In this document: positions 1-7,789 of the stretch, one piece after another
Position numbering within the stretch: position 1 is the stretch's first letter
Layout: every line of letters starts with the position of its first letter
NCBI GenBank assembly: GCA_036556985.1
Contig: DATBIK010000060.1
Coordinates: 1-28,416 of the forward strand
From: JAPSGM01 sp036556985
Lineage (GTDB): Bacteria; Chloroflexota; Limnocylindria; QHBO01
DNA: 28,416 bases
Direction: 5' to 3'
The notes under the pieces: model-generated
The model's database searches: none
Told to the model about the DNA's origin: nothing
The model's input: the letters and a program-made list of their open reading frames with translations, nothing else
Translations under genes and position numbers: made by a program

Positions 1-583
1 CATCGGCCCGTGGCGGCACCACGAAGGCCGCGGGGGTGGCAGTGATCGCAGGGAAGTAGGCCGCCGGATGGCGCAGCCGGACCTCGAGCGTTCGGTCGTC
101 GGGCGCGACGATCGCCACGTCCTGCTCCGGCCCGCCCGCCAGGCGCTGCGACGCTCCCTCGATGACGGTCAGCACGTCGGGAGCACTCGAACGCGTCTCG
201 GGGTCGAGGATGCGGAGCCAGGATCGGCGTACGTCATCGGCCCCGAGGTCGGAGCCGTCGGAGAAGCGGAGCCCGTCGCGCAGGCGGAAGCGGTAGGTGC
301 GCCCGTCGTCGCTCACCGCCCACGACTCGGCGAGCGAGGGGTACGGCTCGCCGTTCTCGTCGAGGCGGGTCAGGCCGGCATACAGCTGGAGCAGGAGCTG
401 GACGTCCGCGGCGTCGGAGATGAAGGCCGGATCGAGCGTCTTGAGCTCCCCGCCCAGGTAACGGAGCTCGGGCCCGGCAGCCGTGGCGGGACGCGCGGGG
501 AGCGAGCCGAGGATGGCGAGGGCGAGCACGGTCACCCCGACCACGAGGAGGGGCCACCGGCCCGCTGGGCTCAGGCGGGGCAT
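1..583 (-). CDS. ABC transporter substrate-binding protein, family 5 (peptide/nickel type), N-terminal part
   Basis: Reading the complement from ATG at 583 gives 194 codons that continue past the left edge, so the C-terminal part is missing. The protein opens with a signal sequence (MPRLSP, then a hydrophobic stretch ending near ARPATAAG). It continues with the hallmark start of DppA/OppA-type binding proteins: LKTLDPAFISDAADVQLL, YAGLTRLDENGEPYPSLAES, then W-x-V-SDDGRTYRFRLRDG and FSDGSDLGADDVRRSW. The family captures oligopeptides or similar solutes outside the membrane for an ABC importer; the exact ligand cannot be read from this part. A -10 sequence lies 9 nt before the ATG and no Shine-Dalgarno is seen, so the mRNA is probably leaderless. 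The family call is firm. Confidence 0.9.
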   Translation of the reverse strand, partial: MPRLSPAGRWPLLVVGVTVLALAILGSLPARPATAAGPELRYLGGELKTLDPAFISDAADVQLLLQLYAGLTRLDENGEPYPSLAESWAVSDDGRTYRFRLRDGLRFSDGSDLGADDVRRSWLRILDPETRSSAPDVLTVIEGASQRLAGGPEQDVAIVAPDDRTLEVRLRHPAAYFPAITATPAAFVVPPRAD

Positions 584-591
584 GCGGCGGC

Positions 592-598
592 TAGTATA
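592..598. promoter_or_regulatory. Shared -10 of a bidirectional promoter
   Basis: The heptamer TAGTATA reads as TAGTAT on the plus strand (592-597) and TATACT on the minus strand (598-593). Each lies 8-9 nt before a start codon (GTG at 606 plus, ATG at 583 minus), the distance expected when transcription begins at or near the start codon. No clear -35 was recognised for either direction. Function is inferred from position and consensus only. Confidence 0.6.
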
Positions 599-605
599 CG
601 GGCCC

Positions 606-1142
606 GTGCAGCAGCCCCATGAGCACCGGTTCCGCCCCCAGCCGGCCGGCAGCCTGACGCTCCGCCAATTCGTCGAGTCGCTCCGTCGCTGGACGCCGGA
701 GATGCGCCAGATCGCCCAGATCGCGCTCACCCGGACCGAGGCCGAGCGCCAGCAGTACCTGCGCGGCTTCCACGCCCGCCACCACGAACGCCAGGACGGC
801 TCGCTCGACTCGTTCGTGCGCTGGGCCTACTCCGACCCGCGGCTCGACCATGTCCCGGCGCTCATGTCCGAGCTCGAGCGGACGGATGCCGACTACGCTG
901 GCGCTCTCGAGCACGAGGCCGATGTGCTGGTCCGCATGCGGGCCGAGGGCAAGGCCCCCGCGCGGCGCGTGCACGACTACCTTGCGCTGCTCGGCATCGA
1001 GGGCGCCGAGCCGGTCCGCGCGGCAATTGCCGGCCTCCTGCCGCCGGGGACGCCAGAGTCCGCGGTGATCGCAACCATCCGCCTCATGCGACGCCGATGG
1101 CTGGACCTGTACGGCGACGACCCGTTCTTCGCCGAGGACTGA
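606..1142 (+). CDS. Hypothetical soluble protein, 178 aa
   Basis: I do not recognise this family. GTG at 606 is preferred over upstream ATGs because those would run into the divergent gene and its promoter; the -10 TAGTAT lies 8 nt upstream. The protein starts VQQPHEHRF, has no signal peptide or membrane segment, and looks mostly helical and charged (LRQFVESLRRWTPEMRQIAQ, LTRTEAERQQYLRGFHARHH). A C-terminal patch reads RLMRRRWLDLYGDDPFFAED. It ends 5 bp before the CopCD fusion gene, so the two are probably cotranscribed. Codon bias is typical of the window, with G/C third positions, so it is likely a real gene. Function unknown. Confidence 0.75.
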   Translation: MQQPHEHRFRPQPAGSLTLRQFVESLRRWTPEMRQIAQIALTRTEAERQQYLRGFHARHHERQDGSLDSFVRWAYSDPRLDHVPALMSELERTDADYAGALEHEADVLVRMRAEGKAPARRVHDYLALLGIEGAEPVRAAIAGLLPPGTPESAVIATIRLMRRRWLDLYGDDPFFAED

Positions 1143-1147
1143 CGCGC

Positions 1148-3403
1148 GTGCCCCGGTCCGGGCAGCGGCCGCGCGCTTCGCTGCCGGTGGCCCTCCTGCT
1201 GGTGGCTGGGGTCCTGCCGGTCCTCGCGGCCCCGGTCGCCGGCCACGCCGAGCTGCTCGGCTCGAGCCCGGCGGCGAACGCCACCGTCACCGAGGCTCCG
1301 GAGACGCTCGAGCTGTCATTCACCGAGGCAGTTGATCCCGGCACGGCCCGGATCCGGCTCCTCGACGAGCAGGGCGCCGAGGTCGGCGGCGTGGGACGGG
1401 CAGCGGTCGACGGCATCGAGGTACGCGTCCCGCTTCCCGACCTCGAACCCGGCGTGTACACCGTCGACTACCGGGTCACCTCGGCGGTCGACGGCCACAT
1501 CACGAGCGGGCTGTTCGCCTTCCTCGTGGATCCGACCGGCACCGAGCCGGCACCGACCGTCTCCAGCCAGGCCGACTCCCTGAGCTCGACGCCGGAGACC
1601 ACCGCCGCCCGCTGGGTGGCACTGGCCGCCGCCCTGGCGATGGCAGGGACGCTCGTCTTCTGGATCTTCTCCGCGCGGCCGGCGCTGGCAGCCGTGCGAC
1701 GCCCGATCGTTCCACCATGGCGCGCCGTGGCGGTGCTCGGGGCGGTGGCCGCGTCCGGGCTGGTCGTCTATCTCGTCCTGGCCGCCCGCCCGCTGGTGGA
1801 GGCGGAAGGTGGTGGTGGCTGGTTCCCGCTCGACCCTGCGGGCCCGTTCGGCGGGACACCGTTCGCGGTGGCCATGCGCCTGGCGCTGCTGGGCCTCGGT
1901 TCGGCCACGCTCCTCGCCGTGGCTTCGGCCGCGCTCCGGCGGCGGGACGCGGCCGCGACGGGCGCGACGCTCGGGGCGGCCCTCGTCGGCCTGGCCGGCA
2001 TGAGCCTGGCGGGCCACGCCGCGGCGGCGGGTGGCCTCGCGTTCGCGGCCTTCGACTTCCTGCACCTCGTCGGCGTGGCGGCGTGGCTTGGGGCCCTCGT
2101 TGGCGCGGGCATACTCGTCGTCGTGGCGCGATCCGCAGCGCCCGCGGCCCTGCGACGACACTCGCGGGTCGCGCTCGTGGCGGCGCCGCTCGTCGTCCTG
2201 AGCGGCATCGCGAACTCACCGCTCGTCCTTGGGCCCGGGGCGCGCGATCTCGTGGCCAGCGAGTACGGCAACCTGCTGCTCGGCAAGATCGTCCTGTTCG
2301 CCGTCGCGACCGGCCTGGGTGCCGCGAACTTCTTCCTCGTCCGCCGCGGCAGCCTGCGCATCGCGCTGCCGGTCATGGCCGTCGAGCTCGCCGTCGCCGC
2401 GCTGGCCGTGGTGGCCGCCGCCGGCCTCGTGACCGGCCAGCCGGCGGCGAACCGGCCGCCGGTGCTCGTGGCGAGCGGCATCGGCGCCGAGCACCTGTAC
2501 GGCACGGCCGGCCCCTCAACCGTCCACGTGGCGGTGAACCTGCCCGCTCCGGGCGACCAGCGCTACCAGGTTTCCGTGGCGGACTCGGAGACGGGTGCGT
2601 ACCGGGACGACGTGCAGCGGGTCTTTCTCGAGTTCGTCCCGCCCGCGGCGTCCGGCCTGGCGCCGGAACGCATCCAGCTCGAGCCGAGTGACGTCGCACC
2701 CGGGCTGTGGGGCAGCTCCGGCGCCTTCACGCCGGTCGTGGGCGCCTGGGAGCTCGAGGTCATCGTGCGGCGGGCCGGAGAACGGGACGAGGCGGTCAGC
2801 TTCCCGTTGATGATCGTGCAGCCGCTGCCGCCGCAGCGTGTGCCGCCTCCGGATAGCGGCATGGGCATTCCGATTCCGATGGCCATGCTGTGGGCGGTGC
2901 TCCCGACCGGCGCGTGGACCTGGGTCGTTCCCGGCAGCCTCCTCGTCGCCGCCGCGATCGTGTTCGGCCTCGGCCGCCACCGCTCAGGGCGGCTGGTCGG
3001 CGTGCTGCGCGTCGCGGTCGTGGCCGCGGCGGTGGTGGCCGGCATCGGCGCGGGCTCGCGCGCCCTCGTCGCCGCCGCGAACGAGCCGCCGGCATCGGCC
3101 GCCGCCCAAGCCAACCCCGTGGAGGCGACCGCCGCATCGGTGGCGCGCGGGGAGTCGCTGTACCTGGCGAACTGCGCATCCTGTCACGGCACCGGTGGGG
3201 CCGGCGACGGACCGTCCGCGGCCGGAATGATCCCATCGCCGGGATCGCTGTCCGGCCCGGTCCAGGACATGACAGATGGCGCCCTCGCGCATCGCATTGC
3301 CGTCGGCTCCGCCGGGACGCGCATGCCCGCCTTCGCCGCTACCCTGTCGGAGACAGACCGCTGGGATCTCGTGAACTACCTGCGCTCACGATGGCCGCGG
3401 TGA
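1148..3403 (+). CDS. copCD: CopC-CopD copper import protein fused to a C-terminal cytochrome c domain
   Basis: A 751-aa exported multi-domain protein starting at GTG 1148, with GAGG a few bases upstream. Order: signal peptide (residues about 1-32), CopC domain starting at His (HAELLGSSPAANATV, about 33-130), CopD-type bundle of about 8-9 membrane helices (about 150-435, including LHLVGVAAWLGALVGAG), an extracytoplasmic beta-rich segment (about 455-570, GDQRYQVSVADSETGAYRDD), two more hydrophobic stretches, and a class I cytochrome c domain. Heme-binding Cys676, Cys679 and His680 (CASCH) are present, with a likely Met ligand in GTRMPAF. CopC/CopD fusions (YcnJ type) bind periplasmic copper and move it inward. 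The added cytochrome c is unusual. CcdA, needed to reduce thiols for heme attachment, is encoded 2.5 kb downstream. Confidence 0.9.
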   Translation: MPRSGQRPRASLPVALLLVAGVLPVLAAPVAGHAELLGSSPAANATVTEAPETLELSFTEAVDPGTARIRLLDEQGAEVGGVGRAAVDGIEVRVPLPDLEPGVYTVDYRVTSAVDGHITSGLFAFLVDPTGTEPAPTVSSQADSLSSTPETTAARWVALAAALAMAGTLVFWIFSARPALAAVRRPIVPPWRAVAVLGAVAASGLVVYLVLAARPLVEAEGGGGWFPLDPAGPFGGTPFAVAMRLALLGLGSATLLAVASAALRRRDAAATGATLGAALVGLAGMSLAGHAAAAGGLAFAAFDFLHLVGVAAWLGALVGAGILVVVARSAAPAALRRHSRVALVAAPLVVLSGIANSPLVLGPGARDLVASEYGNLLLGKIVLFAVATGLGAANFFLVRRGSLRIALPVMAVELAVAALAVVAAAGLVTGQPAANRPPVLVASGIGAEHLYGTAGPSTVHVAVNLPAPGDQRYQVSVADSETGAYRDDVQRVFLEFVPPAASGLAPERIQLEPSDVAPGLWGSSGAFTPVVGAWELEVIVRRAGERDEAVSFPLMIVQPLPPQRVPPPDSGMGIPIPMAMLWAVLPTGAWTWVVPGSLLVAAAIVFGLGRHRSGRLVGVLRVAVVAAAVVAGIGAGSRALVAAANEPPASAAAQANPVEATAASVARGESLYLANCASCHGTGGAGDGPSAAGMIPSPGSLSGPVQDMTDGALAHRIAVGSAGTRMPAFAATLSETDRWDLVNYLRSRWPR

Positions 3404-3464
3404 TGTGCGGCGCACGCGTCATCGGTCCCACACCGACCGCGGACATGAACTTCGAGGAGCACCG

Positions 3465-3995
3465 ATGCCCCACCAACGCTCTCTCCGCCTCCTTGCCGCG
3501 ACGAGCCTGGCGCTCGCGCTCGCGGCGACGCCGACGCTCGTCCTCGGCCACGTGGCGCTCGTCTCGTCCGACCCCGAAGCCGGCACGAACCTCGACATGG
3601 CTCCCAGCGAGGTCACGCTCACCTTCGACGGCGAGCTCGACCCGGACGGCAGCGGCTTCACGGTGACCGACCATCATGGAGACGAGGTCGGCAGTGGCGA
3701 GGTGGACCTCAACGTCGCCGATCGCAACGTGCTCGCCGGCCCGGTGACCATCGACGAGCCGGGCGTATACACCGTCGAGTGGACCGTCCTCGGCACCGAC
3801 GGCCACGAGATCACCGGCAGCTTCTCGTTCGGCTACGCGACTGACGAGGAGATCCCGGAGGGCGAGGCCGGCCACGGCCATGAGAACCCGGATACGGCAC
3901 TCCCGATACGTGGACTTTCGCCGCTGACCGCCGCGGGGCTGCTGTTCATCGTCCTCGCTGGGGTGGTCGCCGTGCGGAGATCAGCCGTCCGCTAG
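3465..3995 (+). CDS. copC: CopC-like copper-binding protein with C-terminal membrane anchor
   Basis: Start ATG 3465 (MPHQRS) follows a GAGGAG ribosome site at normal spacing; an ORF start further upstream lacks one. The 176-aa protein has a signal peptide ending ...TLVLG and a mature sequence beginning HVALVSSDPEAGTNLD, the standard N-terminus of CopC, whose first His takes part in copper binding. The beta-sandwich signature GVYTVEWTVLGTDGHEITGSFSF follows. After a His/Glu-rich linker (EAGHGHENPD) there is one membrane helix (about 148-168) and a short basic tail (RRSAVR). The protein is therefore tethered outside the membrane beside the CopCD fusion encoded 61 bp upstream, probably as a copper donor or buffer. 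Confidence 0.9.
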   Translation: MPHQRSLRLLAATSLALALAATPTLVLGHVALVSSDPEAGTNLDMAPSEVTLTFDGELDPDGSGFTVTDHHGDEVGSGEVDLNVADRNVLAGPVTIDEPGVYTVEWTVLGTDGHEITGSFSFGYATDEEIPEGEAGHGHENPDTALPIRGLSPLTAAGLLFIVLAGVVAVRRSAVR

Positions 3996-3998
3996 CAT
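3993..3998 (+). promoter_or_regulatory. -10-like TAGCAT, six bases before the next start
   Basis: TAGCAT overlaps the copC stop codon and sits 6 nt before the ATG at 4005, which has no Shine-Dalgarno. The geometry suits a leaderless internal promoter; no convincing -35 is seen. Confidence 0.35.
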
Positions 3999-4004
3999 GG
4001 CCGC

Positions 4005-4406
4005 ATGGCCCAGCTGCGAAATGGCGCGGTGTGTCGCGTCATGTTCGGCGCCCTGCTCGCCGGCGGGCTCACGCTCGCCGCCTGCGTCCCCGCCACCGAT
4101 CTGCCCGAAACCTGCGACGAGGCCTCGGTGACGATCCCGGCTACCCTGGTCGAGGAGCGGCTGGAACCGTCGACCCTGGAGGTCTGCCGCGGCCAGCAGG
4201 TGACGATCGACCTCACCGTGGAGCGCGACGCGATCTTCCACCTCCACGGCTACGACGAGGAGGTGCCCGCGCAGGAGGTCCGCGCCGGCGGGGATGTCTC
4301 CATCACCTTCGAGGCAAGCCGCGCCGGCCAGTTCCCGATCGAGATCCACACGACCGACGGGCCGGCCGCAGCGCAGGTCGGTACGCTCGTCGTCCATGAG
4401 GGCTGA
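4005..4406 (+). CDS. Cupredoxin-like lipoprotein
   Basis: A 133-aa exported protein with a lipobox (GGLTLAAC, Cys27 as the lipidation site), so it is anchored to the outer face of the membrane. The mature part resembles the small cupredoxin-fold domains found in copper and iron uptake loci: EVCRGQQVTIDLTVERDAI, then HLHGYDEEVPAQEV, and a last strand with FPIEIHTTDG. The HxHG and IEIH histidines are candidate metal ligands. The Cys-His-Met loop of a blue copper site is absent, so it is probably not an electron carrier; copper binding or delivery is more likely. Its last 11 bases overlap the next gene, so they are likely translated together. Fold assignment moderate, role inferred. Confidence 0.75.
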   Translation: MAQLRNGAVCRVMFGALLAGGLTLAACVPATDLPETCDEASVTIPATLVEERLEPSTLEVCRGQQVTIDLTVERDAIFHLHGYDEEVPAQEVRAGGDVSITFEASRAGQFPIEIHTTDGPAAAQVGTLVVHEG

Positions 4407-5934
4407 CCGCGGGCACCGTCTCCCGCTCTCTCTCGGGGCGGCGGCGTTCGCCGCCCTGACCATCCCATCACCGGCCCTCGGCCACGCCATCGGCCAGGTC
4501 TTCACCCTGCCGGTCCCGCTGGCGCTCTACCTCGCCGGCGCCGGGCTGGCGGTGGCGGCCAGCTTCGTCGTCTCCGTCATCGCCATCCGACCGGCCGGAC
4601 CTGTCGCGGCCTATCCCTCCGCGGCCGTTCCCGCCGCCGTCCAGCGTCCGATCGGGATCGGGCTCCAGGCGATTGGCCTGGCCTGGTGGCTGGGCGCCAT
4701 CGTCGCCGGATACCTCGTCGACCCGATCTCCCCCCTGCCCGCCGTGCTGTTCTGGATCGGCATCTGGGTCGGGCTGCCGATCGTCGCGGTCCTGCTCGGC
4801 AATCCCTGGCCCGCGCTCAGCCCGTTCCGTACGCTGTTCGGCTTGCTGGAGGCCGGCGCGCGGCTGCTCGGAGCGCGCGGGCTGGAGCCGGCCCTCGCCT
4901 GGCCGAAGAGCCTGCGACGCTGGCCGGCCGTTGCGCTGCTCTTCGGCGCCGTCTGGTGCGAGCTCGTCCTGCCGGAGGGCCCACAGCCGTCGGTCGTGGC
5001 CAATCTGCTGGTGGCCTACACGCTCCTCACGCTCGCTGGCATGGCCGCCTTCGGACGGGTGGCCTGGCTGCGGAACGCGGAGCTGTTCGAGGTGCTGCTC
5101 GGCTGGTTCGGCCGGGTGGGGCCCGTGGGCCGGCGGGTGATGGATCCGGGACTGTGCGATGGCTGTGGCGAGGCGTGCGACCCGTCACGCTGTGTCGACT
5201 GCCCGGAGTGCGTCGCCGCCGCCGAGCCTGGGGAGCTGCGCGCGGAGGTTCGGCCATGGTTCACCGGTCTCACCGAGGTGCGCGGCGCGGGCTGGGCGGA
5301 CGCAGCCTTCATCGTCCTCGCCCTGGCGGCAGTCACCTACGACGGCCTCGCGGAGACGACCTTCTGGGGCGCTCTCATCCAGCCGTTCTTCTCGGTGGCC
5401 TTCGACCTCGTGGGAGCGCTGAACGCCGTGCTCCTCGTTCAGACCCTCGGCCTGCTGGCCGTGTGGCTGGCGTTCCTCGCGGCATTCTCGCTTGCCGCGT
5501 GGCTCACCCGCGCGCTCCACGACCCGGAGCGAACGGTGCCGGCGCTCGGCGCCACGGCCGGCGGGTATGCCGCCACGTTGCTGCCGATCGCCGGCGGCTA
5601 CCTCGTGGCGCACTACCTGACCCTCGTCATCCAGGGCGCGCTCTGGCTGCCCACGCTGATCGGCGACTCACTCGACACGGTGGCCCCGAACATCGATTTC
5701 ATCCCCATCGCCGCGATCTGGTACCTCTCGGTCGGCGCGATCGTGATCGGGCACATCGTGGCGGTCGTGCTCGCCCATCGGCTGGCGCTGCGCGACGCGC
5801 CGCGCCGGGCGGTCCTCGCCGGCCTGCCGCTCGTGGCGCTCATGGTCGGCTACACGGTGCTGTCGCTGTGGATCATCGCCGCGCCGATCACCGTCGAGCC
5901 GGGCACGCTCACCACGGCCCTCATTCCCCGCTGA
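4396..5934 (+). CDS. Polytopic membrane protein with a six-cysteine loop (fenitrothion-hydrolase-like family)
   Basis: Start ATG 4396 (MRADRGHRLP) overlaps the previous gene by 11 bp and gives 512 aa with about 11-12 hydrophobic helices. The N-terminus resembles a signal segment ending ...SPALG, followed directly by HAIGQVFTLPVPLALYLAG. This resembles proteins databases label 'fenitrothion hydrolase'; that label is from memory, and the physiological function of the family is unclear to me. Near the middle, residues 254-272 carry six cysteines (C254, C257, C261, C266, C269, C272) in the pattern CxxCxxxCxxxxCxxCxxC, suitable for binding metal or a cluster. Its place between cupredoxin and ccdA suggests a role in copper handling or respiratory complex assembly. 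Not an enzyme call. Confidence 0.75.
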   Translation: MRADRGHRLPLSLGAAAFAALTIPSPALGHAIGQVFTLPVPLALYLAGAGLAVAASFVVSVIAIRPAGPVAAYPSAAVPAAVQRPIGIGLQAIGLAWWLGAIVAGYLVDPISPLPAVLFWIGIWVGLPIVAVLLGNPWPALSPFRTLFGLLEAGARLLGARGLEPALAWPKSLRRWPAVALLFGAVWCELVLPEGPQPSVVANLLVAYTLLTLAGMAAFGRVAWLRNAELFEVLLGWFGRVGPVGRRVMDPGLCDGCGEACDPSRCVDCPECVAAAEPGELRAEVRPWFTGLTEVRGAGWADAAFIVLALAAVTYDGLAETTFWGALIQPFFSVAFDLVGALNAVLLVQTLGLLAVWLAFLAAFSLAAWLTRALHDPERTVPALGATAGGYAATLLPIAGGYLVAHYLTLVIQGALWLPTLIGDSLDTVAPNIDFIPIAAIWYLSVGAIVIGHIVAVVLAHRLALRDAPRRAVLAGLPLVALMVGYTVLSLWIIAAPITVEPGTLTTALIPR

Positions 5935-5946
5935 CGGGAGCCGACG

Positions 5947-6645
5947 ATGGAGGTCAACCTCATCCTCGCCTTCGTGGCCGGGCTGCTCAGCTTCGTGACG
6001 CCCTGCGTGCTCGCCCTCGTGCCGGTGTACCTCGCCTTCCTGGGCGCAACGGCCGCCGAACCGGCGGCAACCGCCGCGCCGACGCGTCCCCCGCTCGCCC
6101 CGGCGCTGCTCTTCGTGCTCGGCTTCAGCCTGCTGTTCGTCGTGCTGGGCACCTCGGTCGGCATTCTCGGGGCGGCGCTGTTCCGCTCGAACGAGGCGCG
6201 CATCGTGGCCGGCGCGATCGTCATCGGCCTCGGCCTGCTCGGCACCGGCGCCTTCGGGCCCGTCCTGGACCGATGGCGCCTGTCGGTCCCCACCGACCTC
6301 CTGCCGGCCTCGCGCAACGCCCGCGCGCTCGGGCTGGGCGCGCTCGTGGCCATCGGCTGGAGCCCGTGCATCGGTCCGGTGCTGGGGGCCATCCTGACCA
6401 TGGGCGCCTCGACCCGGGACGCCGGAAGCGCCGCCCTCCTGCTCGGCGGCTACGCCGCCGGCCTGGCCCTTCCGTTCGTGGCCGCCGCCCTCGCCCTGCC
6501 CCGCATCCGACCGCTGCTCGTCTGGCTGCGCCGACACCATCGGTCCGTGCAGGTCGCATCGGGCGTCTTCATCGTCGTCATCGGCGTCCTGATCGTCACG
6601 AACGCCTTCAGCCTGCTCGCCAACCTGTTCACGTTCTTCATCTGA
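5947..6645 (+). CDS. ccdA: CcdA/DsbD-family thiol transporter for cytochrome c biogenesis
   Basis: A 232-aa six-helix membrane protein, ATG 5947 preceded by GGGAG. It has the two CcdA signatures with the redox cysteines: SFVTPCVLALVPVYLAF (Cys22 region) and IGWSPCIGPVLGAIL. The length matches CcdA rather than the larger DsbD. The family passes reducing equivalents from cytoplasmic thioredoxin across the membrane to keep apocytochrome c cysteines, and sometimes copper chaperone thiols, reduced. This fits the neighbouring cytochrome c domain and copper proteins. The gene begins 12 bp after the six-cysteine membrane protein and belongs to the same run. Confidence 0.93.
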   Translation: MEVNLILAFVAGLLSFVTPCVLALVPVYLAFLGATAAEPAATAAPTRPPLAPALLFVLGFSLLFVVLGTSVGILGAALFRSNEARIVAGAIVIGLGLLGTGAFGPVLDRWRLSVPTDLLPASRNARALGLGALVAIGWSPCIGPVLGAILTMGASTRDAGSAALLLGGYAAGLALPFVAAALALPRIRPLLVWLRRHHRSVQVASGVFIVVIGVLIVTNAFSLLANLFTFFI

Positions 6646-6666
6646 ACGGACTCACGAGGTAGACCG

Positions 6667-6990
6667 ATGCATCCTGTCCTCTGGCTGGCCACCGCGATCG
6701 GCACCGAGATCGTCGCCACCACCGCGCTGAAGCTGTCCGACGGGTTCACGCGGCTCGGATGGGCCGCGGTCGTGGTCGTCGGCTACGGGATCAGCTTCTA
6801 CGCGCTTTCGGTCGCGCTGCGCTCGATCCCGCTGGGCGTCGTCTACGCGGTGTGGTCCGGCATCGGCACGGCGGCGATCGTGGTCATCGGCTACGTCTTG
6901 TTCCGCGAGGTGCTCGACGCCGTGAAGCTGGCCGGCATCGGCCTCATCATCATCGGCGTCGTCATGCTGAACGGGACCGGATCGGGCTAG
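6667..6990 (+). CDS. Small multidrug resistance (SMR) family transporter
   Basis: A 107-aa protein of four membrane helices, the usual SMR size. ATG 6667 follows GAGG. Glu14 in helix 1 (TAIGTEIVATTALK), the essential proton/substrate-binding carboxylate of EmrE relatives, is present. The family features LRSIPLGVVYAVWSGIGTA and GIGLIIIGVVMLN are also clear. These act as dimers that export cationic compounds or guanidinium in exchange for protons; the substrate here is not predictable. The gene is 21 bp after ccdA and ends inside a CTAG shared with the convergent aquaporin gene. Confidence 0.93.
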   Translation: MHPVLWLATAIGTEIVATTALKLSDGFTRLGWAAVVVVGYGISFYALSVALRSIPLGVVYAVWSGIGTAAIVVIGYVLFREVLDAVKLAGIGLIIIGVVMLNGTGSG

Positions 6991-7700
6991 GCGCCCTCCG
7001 GCGTGGCCGGCGTGACGTCCGCCTCCGCCTCGCCCTCGAACACGTAGCGGTACAGGACGGCGGCCAGGATCGCGCCGATCAGGGGGCCGACCCACCACAC
7101 GTACCAGTCGGCGTAGGTGCCCGACGCGACCGCCGGGCCGAACCAGCGGGCCGGGTTCATGGCGGCACCCGTGAGCGGCCCGCCCATCAGGATGTCGCCC
7201 GCCACCGCCAGCCCGATCGCCATGCCACCCAGCTTCGGTGCTCGCCGGTCGATGGCGGTGCCGAAGACGGTGAGCACGAGGACGAGGGTCAGGATCGCCT
7301 CGATGGCGATGCCCGCGACGACGTCGATTCCGGCCCCCAGCGCCGGCGTGCCGAGATGGGTCGGGTCGGCGAGCGGCACGGGCAGGACGAGGAGCAGCGC
7401 GAACCCGGCGCCGAGCGCCCCGATCAGCTGGGCCACCACGTACATCACCGCATGCGACCACTCGATCCGGCCCGCCAGCCGCACGGCAACGGTCACCGCC
7501 GGGTTGAAGTGGCCGCCGGAGATCGCCCCGAAGGTCGAGACCATGACCGCCAGGGCAAGGCCGTGGGCCAGCGCCACACCGACGAGCCCGGGTCCGCCGC
7601 CCTCAGCGGCGGTGAGCGCTACCGATCCGGCGCCCACGAAGAAGAAGAGGAACGTTCCGACCGCTTCGGCGACGAGCGCCGCGCCAAGCCTGCTCAGCAT
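6987..7700 (-). CDS. MIP-family aquaporin (water or small-solute channel)
   Basis: A 237-aa membrane channel with the two half-helix NPA motifs: SGGHFNPAVTVAVR (first) and GAAMNPARWFGPAV (second), the latter followed by the conserved arginine of the selectivity filter. The second-half motif with GGPLTG before NPAR resembles plant TIP-like and archaeal aquaporins more than GlpF. ATG 7700 is chosen because GGAGGG lies 9 nt upstream; an in-frame upstream start would add 14 residues without a ribosome site. The stop codon is the complement of the CTAG shared with the SMR gene, so the two converge with 4 bp overlap. The charged C-terminal tail (EGEAEADVTPATPEGA) is cytoplasmic. Confidence 0.93.
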   Translation of the reverse strand: MLSRLGAALVAEAVGTFLFFFVGAGSVALTAAEGGGPGLVGVALAHGLALAVMVSTFGAISGGHFNPAVTVAVRLAGRIEWSHAVMYVVAQLIGALGAGFALLLVLPVPLADPTHLGTPALGAGIDVVAGIAIEAILTLVLVLTVFGTAIDRRAPKLGGMAIGLAVAGDILMGGPLTGAAMNPARWFGPAVASGTYADWYVWWVGPLIGAILAAVLYRYVFEGEAEADVTPATPEGA

Positions 7701-7743
7701 TCGAGGCAACCCTCCACATCCGCGGCCAGTCGCCGCCGCCACC

Positions 7744-7749
7744 GATTCT
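7744..7749 (-). promoter_or_regulatory. Possible -10 of the aquaporin gene
   Basis: TAGAAT on the minus strand lies about 43 bp before the aquaporin ATG at 7700, consistent with a short leader that contains the GGAGGG site. The -35 is not obvious. Confidence 0.35.
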
Positions 7750-7774
7750 AGACGTGGCCGCCACCTGCCCCGGC

Positions 7775-7780
7775 TACGAT
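7775..7780 (+). promoter_or_regulatory. -10-like TACGAT for the antiporter gene
   Basis: TACGAT ends 9 nt before ATG 7790 and no Shine-Dalgarno is visible. This matches the leaderless pattern seen at 606, 10444 and 20764. Confidence 0.4.
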
Positions 7781-7789
7781 GCCGCGCAC

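Noticed and set aside
1316..2505. Minus-strand frames inside the CopCD fusion gene
   Set aside because: Low-complexity Arg/Ala/Pro translations opposite a well-recognised protein; no start signals or homology.
7754..7789. GTG at 7754 as start of the antiporter
   Set aside because: It lies before the putative -10 TACGAT and would add a non-hydrophobic extension; ATG 7790 fits better.
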